64,000 nt of DNA from Portunus trituberculatus (Eukaryota > Arthropoda > Malacostraca > Decapoda > Portunidae), in contig NC_059300.1 in assembly GCF_017591435.1 (NCBI RefSeq), positions 12,269,128 through 12,333,127 on the forward strand, in the 5' to 3' direction. Made by a program: the position numbers and the translations under genes. The notes under the pieces were generated by a model. The model made no database searches. It saw only the letters and a program-made list of their open reading frames with translations, and was not told the origin of the DNA. Shown piece by piece: positions 1-15,002 of this stretch (positions are counted from its first letter, which is position 1; every line of letters begins with the position of its first letter).

Positions 1-1383
1 TATAGGAAAGATCTGACAACTTCATATACTCCGTTCTACTACTCTACAATATATGAACAATAATTTAAAAGATAGGATACTTATGTAGGTACTTCTAAAA
101 CACATTAATCTACTTTGTAACTTAAATTTATTTCGCATTTCCATTAATAAGTTCACATGATAATAGAAATATGCGTTTTCAGGAACACCTTTCCTTCCTG
201 TACAATAGTACATATGAATACGCTGCACCAAAGTCACTAGAAACATACGGAACTAGCGCTGCACTACCACTACCAGCAATGTCCTGTTATATTAAACTTT
301 TATCTGTTGAAAGAGATCGCAACAACAGCATGGGCATAACAATGAAGGATTCTTCCAGAAGTATTGCTAATATGTAGTACACACAGAATTCTGACATGTA
401 GTTATAGAATGTAAAGATACACATTAAAATCGCATTGAATTGCATCGACAAAACTCCCCGTCAGCACGATGCAAACAAATACCAATATTACCTGCGACAA
501 ACCAGTAAAACAGTGGACACAACACGAGAAGAGAGGAGCACTAGGTTACTGCACCCTGCTCACGCCGCAGCCAACAGGATAGTAATTTACTGACAAACAC
601 GGCACCGCCTATCCCAGCCTGTGGATCGCTCGCGCTGGCACCTTTCCAACACCATACAGACTTACCGCTTACTGCCAAGTTAAATTTTTACCTCGATTTA
701 TGTTGGGGTTTCTGCAACATCTTAAACAATGGGGCACATTTGAGTCCTATCAGAAACACTCCTGGTTAAACAGTAATAATGAAATACGCCTTCCTATCCC
801 TACAACTCACCAGCAGGCCATTGTTAACAGTTGTCAGGGGAACCTATACAGCTGCCACGGCGACACATCTGTTTATCGCCCATATCGATTGTCTATTTTT
901 TTCTAACACATGCCAGCTCTTATCATCAAAAACCGCGATAAAGAGTCATAGTGAAAAATGGGTAGAAACTAATAATACTTCACTTGCATTGTTTTATTAC
1001 ACAACTCAGATTAAATAATTACAATGTGATAATATCATGATAACATCAATAAATTTTAATAACCAGTGCACTGATTATATTAGATTTTATAGGCTGTGTG
1101 CTAAAATATGGATATAGTTTGCGTCACTACTGAAGTCACGTCTTGGCTCATGCACGTAAACCACACTCCGGTTATTTTTAGTGATATGACTTAAAAAAAG
1201 AAAAAAAAAAAGTTTTCTGGAATAAAACATATTCAAACAACTTGGCAATTCCCCGCCACATCACCAACCTCTGGTTCCACAAGTGTGCAATTTAAAATGG
1301 GAATAGCTGTCAACTGCTGTCAAGACCACAAGTGTAACCATAACCAACCAATACCCATGTGACTCATTGAACTTTAGTTTTGA

Positions 1384-1390
<7 letters not shown>
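1..1390. other. No gene recognised
   Basis: AT-rich non-coding sequence. Open frames here are short (under 80 codons) with no recognisable domain, no signal peptide and no codon pattern like that of the real genes further right. Nothing else is supported. Confidence 0.6.
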
Positions 1391-1778
<388 letters not shown>

Positions 1779-1984
1779 ATTTCAGGAATGTAGAAGCTGT
1801 AATCAGGGAAAGAGTACTTATGTTAAGACGGCAAGATGAATGTAGAGAATATGCCTCATTCTCTATATCGTTTGAAACATTCTCTTAGAATCAATGCAAA
1901 GGAGAATGTCTAAAAGGGTACAGGGGGAGAGGGACATTCTTTAAGAAGCGAGATTAAAGACATTAAATTTGCATTCCTTAGAGA

Positions 1985-2400
1985 CACGTAGGTTGAGAGG
2001 GGACCTGATAGAGGTATATACTCGTTTGTGGTACCTATAGGAGTTATAACAATGGGGACAAGAGCAAAAATCTTACGATCAGTAGCCAGGTTAAAAGTAG
2101 AAATAATGTGTTCAAGCTTGAAAGAATTAGGTTTAAGAAAGAAATGGAAAGGAACTGGTTCTCTAATACTGATGAATGGAACGAACTCAGTTATCATATT
2201 GTTAATGCTGAGTCAATAGCGAGTTAGCTTTTAAAAGAAGATTAGACATTTTTTTTTTATGTGGATGATACGGGGAATTAGGAAGATTTGTTCATACAGG
2301 GACTGCCACGTATAGGCCTGGCAGCCTCTTGCAGCTTCCCTCATTTTCTTATCTTCTTAGTTAAGGGAGAAGAACTGGGAAGTGTGTGGATGTGGACTAA
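1985..2400 (+). mobile_element. Non-LTR retrotransposon (LINE), 3' end fragment, degenerate
   Basis: Conceptual translation with frame changes gives the extreme C-terminal part of a LINE ORF2: a stretch around 2120-2180 reads like K-E-M-x-R-N-W-F-S-N-T-D-E-W-N, followed by an N-A-E-S-I-x-S-F-K-R-R-L-D motif near 2208-2250. The same end motif (N-A-x-x-x-x-x-F-K-x-K-L-D) occurs in the clearer LINE copies at 7.7-9.5, 18.6-20.4 and 22.4-23.4 kb. No reverse transcriptase domain is left. It lacks the (AC)n tail of the other copies, so it may belong to a different LINE family. Confidence 0.55.
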
Positions 2401-2683
2401 CTAAATAAAAGTTGAGTACTTATTCTTTCCTTGTAATTCCTCACTCATTCTTGAGTCCTTACTCTTCTTACTGATATTCGTATTGTCTACTTTCTCGTAC
2501 TACTCCCATCCTCCGGCATTCTTCCACTTCTTTGCCACGGGAAATTTTCCATCGCTACAAACTCCTTCCTCCCTCTACAATACAGTGAGTTAATTTCCCC
2601 ATCCCCCTGTTCCTTTTCTCACCATATATTTCAAACCTCCTCCTCTGACCTTCTTATCTTAGACAGATAAGAAAGTACAGCAT

Positions 2684-2725
<42 letters not shown>

Positions 2726-2779
2726 AACAATGACTCAAGCACTCCATATTTGTCTACTCCAACAAACCACACTTATAAT

Positions 2780-2945
2780 TGTGTACAGGTGAAAGCTTGT
2801 TTCCCTTTGAATGGTTCAACCACCTCAAAAACTAACCCTTTAGGATCCACCCACTTGACCTTCCCTTCTTGGTCCATACCTTGCCCCTCCCTGTGATCAG
2901 AGCGTCACCACATCATCTCCCTCTCCACCACCTGCCTCTGCGCAC
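2780..2945 (-). repeat. Dispersed repeat, minus copy, with a short coding-like frame
   Basis: The reverse complement aligns along its whole length with 6805-6970, at roughly 80 percent identity by eye. Both copies carry an ATG at the same place followed by M-D-Q-x-G-K-x-K-x-V and then L-V-F-E-V-V-E-P-x-K. The frame being kept in two diverged copies suggests it was once coding. No family is recognised. Confidence 0.6.
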
Positions 2946-3185
2946 ACACACACGCACGCGCGCACACACACACACTGTACCATTAAAGACAAGGCAGAAC
3001 ACACACACACACACACACATAGGGTGAAGACAGGCAGAAGTTCCACAGGTAATCTGGCAGGTAATGAGTGCCAGATGTAGTTCTTCAGGAGCAGCAGCGT
3101 TTTGTGGTCGAGCGGCATATAATTTATATTAGTCTTTTGGTTTATGGGAAAATATACTCCGTGTTGTGGCTTCAGTGTATTAAGT

Positions 3186-3233
<48 letters not shown>

Positions 3234-3322
3234 CAGCACAGAGTGGACTGTAGATCTGGGTCCATCGGTTTGGCTCCCCACTTGATAACGACACACACAC
3301 ACACACACACACCTTGGCCAAG
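2940..3322. repeat. Cluster of (AC)n microsatellites
   Basis: Four separate (AC)n tracts lie at about 2940-2975, 3000-3020, 3189-3231 and 3291-3313, separated by unique spacers. Two spacers share a GTCTGGGTCCA/ATCTGGGTCCA-like word, so the spacers may be pieces of one repeat. No gene is visible. Confidence 0.75.
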
Positions 3323-4470
3323 AGCGGTGTGTCGGTCTGGGTCCAGCGCGCTGGATGCTGCTGCTGCTAATACTACTGTACTCGTTTATTACTCCAAACC
3401 CTCATATACTTCCACTTCCCACTTCTTCCTCTTATTGCTACACTTATTGCATTTCAGGTGGGAAACAGCAGGAAATGCTCGAGAAACATTGAAAATTGAA
3501 GGAAATGTTGATGAGTTGATACAAGGAGGGATGGGGGTTAGTGGGGAGGGGTCTTGATCCAGGTCATGAGGGGAGCTGAGCAGTCTGAATAGGAATATAC
3601 ATAAACATCACATTATTTAACACATTATCGACTATTTATCTATTTTGGTGGTTTACTCTGGCTGTGCTTCACTCTCTGGACCTGGAAACACAGGGGAGTG
3701 CAGGCAAACATTGGTGGACTGACCTCGGGGGAAAGGCATGGTTGAAGTGTCCCTATGGCCCAATATTTACGTATGTGATTCATTTTACAAATCGCGAGAA
3801 GAAAAGAGGAGCTCAGACAGGAATGTATTACATTTTCAGACGCAACAAATACTTTAATAAATAACCAAAATATAATAACGTTACCGAGTCTTTTGTTTAC
3901 ATGGCAAAGTCCAAGCCAAGACTATATTTTAAACTAACGGGGCGACAAATACAACATGTGTCGAGAAGAAAAGCAGTCAAACTACATTATATTATATTTT
4001 CTGAATACAGAAAATTTTCGCTTTTCAGCCAAATAAAGAAAACACAGATTCCTTGTAGTATAATTTTTTTTTCTTTTCTATTTTAGTATACTGTTAAAAT
4101 GTTCAATTTGAAAATATGAATAGTTAGACTAAATCTTATGAAATATTATTACTTGGGTCATGCTTTTCATATTTTCTTAGTCTTATTTCAATCAACAAAA
4201 CAATCCTAAGCGTGCTAATTAAAAAAAAGTAAAAAAAAAAAAAAAAGCCGAGTGTTATTTCAACGAAACAAAAAAGAGCTCGACACAATCTTACTACAGA
4301 TTATACCTTTATTTTTAATCCTATTCCTATATAAAATACATAAATAATGCAAACTTTCATAATATATGAAAAAAAATCGTGATGTAGAGCTGAGGTAATT
4401 TTTTTTCATCTATTCCCACTACCTCTTATCTCCCTTCCCCTCCCTCCCACATAACTTTTCACCCCTCCAT
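3323..4470. other. No gene recognised
   Basis: AT-rich non-coding DNA with poly(A) runs near 4225-4250. Short open frames have no domain similarity and no splice structure that could be followed. Confidence 0.5.
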
Positions 4471-4790
4471 ATATTATAGACCCGTGTCACTAACTAGTAT
4501 TGTGGGAAAGGTCTGTGAAATTGGGATCAAGGCAAATGATGGAGTATCTGGGGGAAAATAAAATTACAAATAACTTCCAATTTGGTTTTAGGAAAGGAAG
4601 ATCATGAATAACAAATTTACTAAGTTTCTATACAAGAGTAATAGATGAGATACAAGGAACAGATGGACGGGTCAACACAGTATATCTGGATATCAAAAAG
4701 GCATTTGACAGAGTACCACATTAAAAACTCTTATGAAAGATAGAACACATAAGGGGAATACAAGAAAATAACTTAAGATAGATGGGGGAT

Positions 4791-5447
4791 TGTTACGGCC
4801 CGCCCGTAACATACTCCACTACCATCCCCTCCTCCGCTTGCTACCTCGTTCGCCACCTCTCCACCTCACCTTCCACGTCACCGTCTCATGAACCTTCCAC
4901 GTCACTGTCTCATGAACCTTCCACGTCACCGTCTCATGAACCCTCCACATCACCGTCTCATGAAGCCCCGCTACTGTCCCGAAGTTGGATTCACGTGGCC
5001 CCATTCGACTCAAGTGGAAGTGTCAAGCAAGCTCCCCTGACTTCTGGAAGTCAGTCGAGGTCAAGGCCTCAACCAGTGAACACAACGCCTCTTGGACTAC
5101 CGTGGGATCTACCTCACCTAGCACTTCACCACTGCGACACCTCATAAGTATCACTTCCCCACGTCCCGTGTTTTCCACATTGCTTCCATATAGGATTAGT
5201 ATTATTGTTAAGTATTAAGTTGGGTTCTTTATTGATGTATTTATTTATGTGTTATATGTATATGTGTATGTCAGTTTCATGTTATATCTATATGTGTATG
5301 TCAGTTACATTATTGAGTTATTAAATAGCTTCTAAGTGCCCCCCTTTGCATTTCCTCACCAGTTGAACCTGCAGTGTTTTTTTTTTATTGTTATTGTTCA
5401 CCGGCTCCCCGATGCCAATCTTACCCGTTTAACCGGTGAATGTAACA
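4791..5447. mobile_element. Solo LTR with 5-bp target-site duplication
   Basis: A 657-bp segment begins TGTTAC and ends GTAACA, the TG...CA ends and short terminal inversion typical of LTRs. It is bracketed by a perfect 5-bp direct repeat GGGAT (4786-4790 and 5448-5452). It interrupts LINE copy A, whose reading resumes right after it, which fixes both ends independently. No internal retroelement region is present, so it is a solo LTR left by LTR-LTR recombination. The orientation could not be decided. Confidence 0.85.
4870..4963. repeat. 24-bp tandem repeat inside the solo LTR (about 4 units)
   Basis: The unit is CTTCCACGTCACCGTCTCATGAAC with one or two changes per copy. Because 24 is divisible by three, it makes an open frame on both strands that is not a gene. 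Confidence 0.85.
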
Positions 5448-6444
5448 GGGATTAATTAATGAAAGGAGAAATGAGGACTGTGGTAAGAGACATCTCATCA
5501 AGCTGGACAACAGTGACTATTGACATATCACAGAGGTTATTGCTGGCACCAATAATGTTCCAAATGTACATTAATGATATGCAAGAGGCCTCGAGTAGCT
5601 ACACAATCTTGCTTACAGATTATGTACAACTATTGAGAGTAATAAGGACTGTATGGAATTGCGGAGAAATACTGACAAGATCTGGGACTGAAGCCAAAAG
5701 TGGAAATTAAATTTTAATGCTGAGAAACGCCATGTGATGAAAATAAGTAAAAGTAACAGAAGACCTCCATGGGAATACAAAATGAGAGAAGATATTATAA
5801 TGAAAAGGAAGGAAGAAAGACCTGGGAGTGATTTTACAAGACACCCTGACTCCAGAAAGACACACAAATGTATTATTTACTTCAACATATAAGACATTAA
5901 CAAATATTAGTGTGGCATTTAATTACATGGATCAAATTGTGATTAAAAAATCATAACCATTATGATAAGACTCAAACTTGAATATGCAGCAGTGGTGTGG
6001 TCTCCATGTATGCAAAAGGATATTAAGAAATTAGAAAGAATTCTACGTACAGCTACAAAGATGCTGCCAGATATGATGAAGAACCTTATCATGAAGAAAG
6101 AGTGAAGGAAATGGGAGTACTAACTTTGAAAGGTAGACGGGAGAGAGGAGATCTAATGATGATGTATAAAATAATAAACCGTTTGGAAAAGATAGACAGA
6201 CAAGACCTGGCATCACTAACAGGAGCTGGAGATTGATGGATAAGAGAACACTCCAAGAAGATCCTGAAGTGTTTAGTTTTCCACACAGAATGGTGGATAT
6301 CTGGAACAGCTCGAGTAATGAGGCTGTAACAGCAGAAAATATGCATGTATTTAAGGAAAAGTTGGATAAAAATAGATATGGTGACAGGTTGCCATGAGCC
6401 TTGCTCACACTCTGTAATATAAAACTAGGAAAATACAACTAAGT

Positions 6445-6447
<3 letters not shown>

Positions 6448-6502
<55 letters not shown>
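6448..6502 (+). repeat. (AC)n between LINE copy A and a SINE
   Basis: Uninterrupted (AC)n begins exactly at the 3' end of LINE copy A and ends exactly at the tRNA-like head of the next SINE. The same LINE-(AC)n-SINE order recurs at 9494-9563 and 23409-23468. Confidence 0.9.
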
Positions 6503-6504
<2 letters not shown>

Positions 6505-6796
6505 CCCGGTAGCTCAGTAGTTACAGCGCTGGCTTCACAAACCAGAGGACCGGGGTTCGATTCCCCGGCCGGGTGGAGATATTTGGGTGTGTCTCCTTTC
6601 ACGTGTAGCCCTGTTCACCTAGCAGTGAGTAGGTACGGGATGTAAATCGAGGAGTTGTGACCTTGTTGTCCCGGGGTGTGGTGTGTGCCTGGTCTCAGAC
6701 CTATCCGAAGATCGGAAATAATGAGCTCTGAGCTCGTTCCGTAGGGTAACGTCTGGCTGTCTCGTCAGAGACTGCAGCAGATCAAACAGTGAATTA
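6503..6796 (+). mobile_element. tRNA-Val-derived SINE, family A, full length
   Basis: The head is tRNA-like: an A-box region GTAGCTCAGTAGTTACAGCGC, an anticodon stem CTGGC/GCCAG (one mismatch here) around loop TTCACAA (anticodon CAC, valine), and a B box GGTTCGATTCC. The pairing CCCGG...CCGGG could close an acceptor-like stem. A body of about 220 bp follows, ending in GATCAAACAGTGAATTA and then (AC)n. Other copies lie at 9564, 23469, 39853 (minus) and 48555. It is flanked by (AC)n on both sides. It is not a functional tRNA gene because its acceptor stem lies inside a repeat unit. Confidence 0.9.
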
Positions 6797-6804
6797 CACA
6801 CACA

Positions 6805-6970
6805 CACACAGAGAGGAGGGTGGTGGAGAGGGAGATGATGTGGAGACACCCTGATCATGGGGAGGGACGGGACATGGACCAGGTGGGGAAGATCAAGTGT
6901 GTGGAGCCTAAAAGCTTAGTTTTTGAAGTTGTTGAACCAATCAAGGAAAACTGAAGCCTTCAACCTGGTG
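6805..6970 (+). repeat. Dispersed repeat, plus copy (partner of 2780-2945)
   Basis: Aligns with the reverse complement of 2780-2945. It keeps an ATG and the frame M-D-Q-V-G-K-I-K, then L-V-F-E-V-V-E-P, before a stop. It begins just after the short (AC)n tail of the SINE at 6503-6796. No family is recognised. Confidence 0.6.
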
Positions 6971-9563
<2,593 letters not shown>

Positions 9564-9566
<3 letters not shown>

Positions 9567-9850
9567 AACAGTGGTTAGAGCGCTGGCTTCACAAGCCAGA
9601 TAACCAGGGTTCGATTCCCCGACCGGGTGGAGATATTTGGGTCTGTCTCCTTTCACGTGTAGCCCCTGTTCACCTAGCAGTGAGTAGGTACGGGATGTAA
9701 ATCGAGGAGTTGTGACCTTGTTGTCCCGGTGTGTGGTGTGTGCCTGGTCTCAGACCTATCCCAAGATCGGAAATAATAAGCACTGAGCTCGTTCCGTAGG
9801 GTAACATCTGGCTGTCTCGTCAGAGACTGCAGCAGATCAAACAGTGAATT
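9564..9850 (+). mobile_element. tRNA-Val-derived SINE, family A, slightly 5'-truncated
   Basis: Begins within the A-box region (TAACAGTGGTTAGAGCGC), keeps the CAC anticodon loop TTCACAA and the B box GGTTCGATTCC, and then the complete family A body to CAGTGAATTACAC. The 5' side is (AC)n (9494-9563), which is also the tail of LINE copy B. The 3' side has only a short AC stretch. Confidence 0.9.
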
Positions 9851-10159
9851 ACACAAACTTTTTATTTTTTGTTCCCTTAAGTGCATTGCCAAGTTAGGCA
9901 CCACTTTACACAGCATCACTCATTGCATCCTCATCACCTTCCTCCACTATATCTTTTGATTTACAGTAATTTTAGGAATCTTTTTAGAAGAAACTATGCA
10001 ACAATATATATCCTTCCCCTCTTTTTGTCTCTGACCAACTCAACAATGTCTCAGTACACATTCTACTGTTCTCAAGCATTATGTATCTACCAAGTTATCT
10101 TGAGGAGTAAGTCGGGGAGGTTTACATCTTACCCTGGCCAAGGGCTGGTACATTAATAC
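9851..10159. other. No gene recognised
   Basis: Non-coding spacer between a family A SINE and an A-tailed SINE. Nothing supported beyond that. Confidence 0.5.
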
Positions 10160-10490
10160 TTTTATTTTGTTTATTTATTTATTTATTTATTTTTACGATA
10201 TGGCCTATACTGCCTGTAAGTATACTTGAAGAGTATGGGAAGCGCTGTTCAGTGCAGGCAATTCTATTTATAGTGGCACCCATATTAGAACCCATATCAC
10301 CACCCAAGAACATCTTTTGTGTAAGGCAATTACACCTCCACCTAGAACCTGGGTATCATGGTGACATGTAGGAAACTTTAAACCACTCAACAAATGACGA
10401 AGTTTCAAGATGGTACGTGGAAGGATTTGAACCTATGCATGGACGTCTGCCTGATCCCATGCTCACCACCTTATCCACTATGCCATCACC
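10160..10490 (-). mobile_element. A-tailed tRNA-derived SINE, family C, copy 1
   Basis: On the minus strand the element starts near 10490 with an A-box-like TAGTGGATAAGGTGG and a B box GGTTCAAATCC (about 10430), continues through a body shared with 11418-11690 and 13259-13582 (words such as GGTACCCATATTAG and GGGAAGCGCTGTTCAG on the plus strand), and ends in an (AAAT)n tail at about 10160-10195. This family has an A-rich tail and no (AC)n, unlike families A and B. Confidence 0.8.
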
Positions 10491-11410
10491 TTATATGTCT
10501 TAATAGTTAAACGTACAGGATGAATTAATTGGTTTCCTGAAATATGGCACATACATATCATGATCTGTTGCATAGCAACAAATAGGATTAAGGAAGACTC
10601 AACTGTCATAATTATATTCAAGTATGATAATCCTTTTAGCTAGATGAATTAGGTCCACTTTCATAATCAAATTAGATGCGGAATGCATTTATATGGTAAA
10701 GAGACAGTATATGCATGCAAGAGATGCTAGTAGGAAGAGGGCTTGAAGGAGAACAGCTTGGAATGGAAGAGGAGAAGACTCTTCTGCTATAGCCATCTCT
10801 CTTTGGGCTACACTAAAAAAAGAAACAGCATGTCAAAGGAAGACAGAAGGAAAGATAAGATGATAGGTGATACTAAATTCCTAAGTGATATTACAACTGA
10901 TCTTGATAGTATCTCCAGTTTTATTTTTTTCTTTAATTTTTTTTATTTCTGAAAAATCCAGGAAATTAATTTACAAGCAACCAGAAAATTGAATTACAAG
11001 CAACCAAGGATCTATTAATATTGAAAACAGCCACATTTATAGAAGGAGGAAATGGGCCAACTACCAGGGCTCCCTGCATCAGAGGTAATTCTCTAATGTT
11101 CCTATCTTCTCTCTCTTTGAATAACTATACAACATGATAACATAAGAAGAAAATTTGTGAGAAACAAGGTAACACAAAGTTCAAAACTAAAGCTTCATCT
11201 TTGATAAAATGATTCTTCTCTTCTTTGACTAAAATACTGCCGTACTGTTGCAACAACAATTTTTTCTAATTAAGGCAAGCCTTGCATACATAGATAGTGA
11301 AGAGATCATTAGATACTGGCAAAATGGTAACTTTTTAATAGTAGAACTTACTGCATTATATGATCCATTTTTGATGGAACACATCAAAGCAGTTGGAAAT
11401 AATGAAAATG

Positions 11411-11417
<7 letters not shown>
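10491..11417. other. No gene recognised
   Basis: AT-rich spacer between two family C SINEs. Small open frames lack any recognisable domain. Confidence 0.5.
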
Positions 11418-11441
<24 letters not shown>

Positions 11442-11690
11442 GTTATGGCCTATAGCGCCTGTCGGCACACTTGAAAAGTGAGTGGGAAGCGCTGTTCAGT
11501 TTCCACCCATTAGTGGTGCAGGCAATTTTACTTATAGTGGTACCCATGTTAGGGCCCATATCACCACCCAAGCGCATCTTTGGTGTAACCACCTAGAACC
11601 TGGTTATTATGGTGACATGTAGGTAACTTTAAGCCACTCGACAAATGGCAAAGTTTCAATGTGGTATGTGGTGGGATTCAAACCTAACTA
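11418..11690 (-). mobile_element. A-tailed tRNA-derived SINE, family C, copy 2 (5'-truncated)
   Basis: The minus-strand element runs from about 11690, where a B box like GTTTGAATCCC is still present, to a tail of about 22 A (poly-T on plus, 11418-11440). The A-box half of the tRNA head is missing. The body aligns with copies 1 and 3. Confidence 0.8.
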
Positions 11691-12686
11691 TAACAACACT
11701 ATAGAAAATGGTGATAGGGGTGATCTTGGAAAAATATTTGACACTGTCCATTGACATAAGGAGCCAATTAAGATGCAAAGCAGTCTACAAGAAGTACCCA
11801 GCCTCTGCTGTGGTCTAAGGACTGGAGTGGATGTGGAGTAGGGAATGGTCTCATTATACAGTGGAAATAGTAAATTAGTAATGTCTAACCTTGCTGTGGA
11901 AGGATATGGCAAGTTGTGTTATGTCTAACCTCACAGGACCTGTACTCTTGCTATGACAAAGACAGAGGTGTGTATTCTAATCTAGAATGTGTATCACAAT
12001 TTGTGTATCACAGGTATAGTGAAACTGTCGATCATAAACATCTGCAAAATATAGACAATGCTTGTTTACTTTTTAAATACTAAAAGACAAAGTAAAAACT
12101 GTTTTTAAGGCATTTTATGTTTTACTGATGTTTTCCTTGTTTATAATATCTAAAGGAGAGGCACAGGCAATGAGATAGTGATCTATTCCAAAAAATATCT
12201 TTTTAGATGCAATTCTGGAAGAGTCTTGAAGTTTTAGAATGGTGAGTAATGAAGTGCAAGGAAAAGGGATCAAGACTTTTATTAAGGTAAGTTAATTTAG
12301 ATTAGGTTAAGCTTTGCATTCCCAACTCTTGCCAGGATCTAACCAGATAATCTGTCTGCTACCAGCAGCTTTGGGGCATTAGAGGCTGTGGCACCACAGC
12401 CTGCAAGGCTCCCTAATCCCCCACAAGAGAAATAATTCTCCACCCAAAGCCACACATTCTCTCTTGATATCAAGCTTGTTGGTGCAGAAGAGGTTGATGT
12501 TTAGCAAAGAGTTGAAGCAGCAATTGTAAAGGAATACCTATTATTAATCATTTCTGAGTGTCCATCAGCCCTCTATGGTACATTTGGGATCCTAAATTGG
12601 GTTGCGACTATGACTTTGGGGACTATCGCTCGACAGGATTTCTGCCAAGACTAATGAGATCCCTCTCCTAAGAATAAATAAATATG

Positions 12687-12690
<4 letters not shown>
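11691..12690. other. No gene recognised
   Basis: No coding signal or repeat family identified in this 1-kb stretch. Confidence 0.5.

Positions 12691-12754
<64 letters not shown>
12688..12754. repeat. (TA)n microsatellite
   Basis: About 65 bases of alternating T and A. Confidence 0.95.
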
Positions 12755-12758
<4 letters not shown>

Positions 12759-13142
12759 AATCTTTTTTGCCTTTATCTTTTTTCATGTAGGAAGGAAGCT
12801 GACAAGGGTAAGAAAAATGCCAATAAAAAAAAGGCCCACTGAGGCACTGGCCTGGTTCATACAGAGACAAGAGTGTCAGCTAAAGCTGGAGGATAAGTGT
12901 CTTGAAAGAGTTCAACTCATAGGAAGGTGGAAATACAGAAGCCGGCAGGAAGTTCAGTGAGATGCAGCTTCACTTACCAAGTGCATCTCATAGCGAATGG
13001 AGGGGTCACCACATGCCTGTACCAAGACAGCATCATTGAAAATTGTTCTACAGTAGAATCAACTATATCATGAACATGTTTCATCCCACTATAACTGTGT
13101 GATGTAACCACAATGATCCCCCTCCCAAGACTTTATTAAACT

Positions 13143-13147
<5 letters not shown>

Positions 13148-13231
<84 letters not shown>
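13148..13231. repeat. (GA)n microsatellite
   Basis: About 84 bases of perfect (GA)n beginning 28 bases upstream of the A-tail of SINE family C copy 3. Confidence 0.95.
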
Positions 13232-13233
<2 letters not shown>

Positions 13234-13258
13234 ACCTTCCGCTTCTACATGATATGAA

Positions 13259-13582
13259 TTTTTTTTTCTTTTAACGTTATGACCTATAGCGCCTGTAGGC
13301 ATACTTGAAGAGTATATGTGGAAAGCGCTGTTAAGGTTCTGCCCATTAGTGGTGCAGGCAATTTCATTTATAGTGGTACCCATATTAGGGCCCATATCAC
13401 CAACAAAGTGTATCTTTGGTGTAACTACCTAGAACCTGGGTATCATGGTGACATGTAGGTAACTTTAAATCACTTGACAAATGGCAAAGCTTCAAAGTGG
13501 TATATGGTGGGATTCGAATCTATGCGTGGATGTCTACTTGATCCCACACTCACCACCTTATCCACTACGCTACCACCTTCCT
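13259..13582 (-). mobile_element. A-tailed tRNA-derived SINE, family C, copy 3
   Basis: Full-length copy on the minus strand: A-box-like GTAGTGGATAAGGTGG near 13575, B box GATTCGAATCCC near 13515, the body shared with copies 1 and 2, and an A-rich tail (AAAAGAAAAAAAAA) at 13259-13273. Confidence 0.85.
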
Positions 13583-13909
13583 AACTTCTTTAATGGAATG
13601 TGTCAAGGGTATTGCTTGCTCAGTAAGTATTAAAAATACCTAAAATAGATGAATGAACTGTAATATATTTGTCATCGGGTGGAGCTGTGGTATCAAATTC
13701 ATAAAATCAAATACTTAGTGGTAAAGTCACTGCTGATGTATTATATGTTGCTTTACTGATGCAGTTTCATATAAAGAAAAAAATATATAAAAAATAAGAG
13801 CAAGTGTGTGCTTCTATGTCTCTATACATGAACAAAATGATGTAGTTTCAGTTAGATGGACTGTGTTAAATGTAGAGTAAGAATTATTAGACACACCTAT
13901 GTGTATGTG

Positions 13910-13913
<4 letters not shown>

Positions 13914-13985
<72 letters not shown>

Positions 13986-14035
13986 AAGAATAAATAATTG
14001 CGAGTATCCATATGAAATTCCATATTGGACATGTT

Positions 14036-14120
<85 letters not shown>
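13914..14120. repeat. (AT)n followed by (GA)n microsatellites
   Basis: A (AT)n run of about 66 bases and a (GA)n run of about 82 bases are separated by 58 bases of unique sequence. Confidence 0.95.
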
Positions 14121-14122
<2 letters not shown>

Positions 14123-14958
14123 ACAAAACTTGTAACCTGCCTAACATGTGTATGTCGACAGATGTAGCAGAGGTAGAAAAGTACGCTTCTGTAGTGACAA
14201 TGGTTATGTTAACAGTTAGCTCAAGGTGAATCCAATAGACAAAATCCTTCTACTTGACAATAAAACATGATCTGGTAAGGCAATTAAAAAAAAAAAAAGT
14301 GGTGACATACACGGTCTTACCTGTAATTCCACTCCAATGCAGCTGTTGTTATACTGTGTGGTTGACGTCCAATAATCAACTGATATTTGCAACACTTCCT
14401 AACGAGTGCCATGACAGATTAAACAGGCACAATAAAACCATAATCACTTCGGTTGCCTGCCATCCAGCACAACTCACCCTTCGCTCTTCCGCCAGGGCGC
14501 TAATACGACATTGACACCTGACAGGTTTACAACTTCGCCACTGAGAGGCACCGTTGGGAACGACCAAGGCTTGTTCTAGGACCTAAGACGTATAAATGTG
14601 AAATATATAAATAGGATGATAATAACTGGGACTATAAAAAAAGATATACATAATTTATGTACTATAATTAGTGAAGTCTATTTTTTAAGGCACGACTCAA
14701 TACACTTAATTGGTAGGTTATCTATATGAAAAAAAAGTGGCTTAAATGCATGGGCAGATTATATAGCTTTAAACCTGACAGAAATATTTTCTTTTTGGTC
14801 ATTCGTGTGTCCGTGTGTCGTTTAATTTCTACTGATATGCCTGATGGTCAAGCATGATTCTTTGATGATTTTTTTTTAACATTACACAACACAGGCAAGA
14901 AAAAAAAATATATGTATATATGCAGGATATAATTTAAGCACTTTTGACAAAAATTTGT
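14121..14958. other. No gene recognised
   Basis: Intergenic sequence downstream of the DCXR-type gene. No coding or RNA feature supported. Confidence 0.5.
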
Positions 14959-14964
14959 TTTATT
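14959..14964 (-). terminator. Polyadenylation signal of the DCXR-type gene
   Basis: AATAAA on the minus strand, 38 bases beyond the stop codon of the reductase gene. It is the only canonical hexamer close behind that stop. Confidence 0.6.
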
Positions 14965-15002
14965 GGATGTGCTAGGCAGTACTGAATAACAAGATGAAAG
15001 AT

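Larger units (their letters stand above)
4471..6447 (+). mobile_element. Non-LTR retrotransposon copy A, degenerate and split by a solo LTR
   Basis: Starts inside the reverse transcriptase with an R-P-V-S-L-T-S-I-V-like motif (about 4481), continues through F-G-F-R-K-G-R (about 4578) and a decayed A-F-D-R-V-P motif to 4790. It is then interrupted by a 657-bp LTR (4791-5447) and resumes at about 5453 with M-K-G-E-M-R-T-V-V-R, at exactly the point expected from copies B and E. Multiple frameshifts and stops follow. The 3' end reads ACTAAGTAAAC and runs into (AC)n at 6448. It is 5'-truncated: endonuclease and the RT N-terminus are absent. This is an old, inactive copy. Confidence 0.85.

Noticed and set aside
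6503..6580. A free-standing tRNA-Val gene
   Set aside because: The tRNA-like part is the head of a dispersed SINE found in several copies with a common body; the 5' end and flanks are repeat sequence rather than a tRNA locus.
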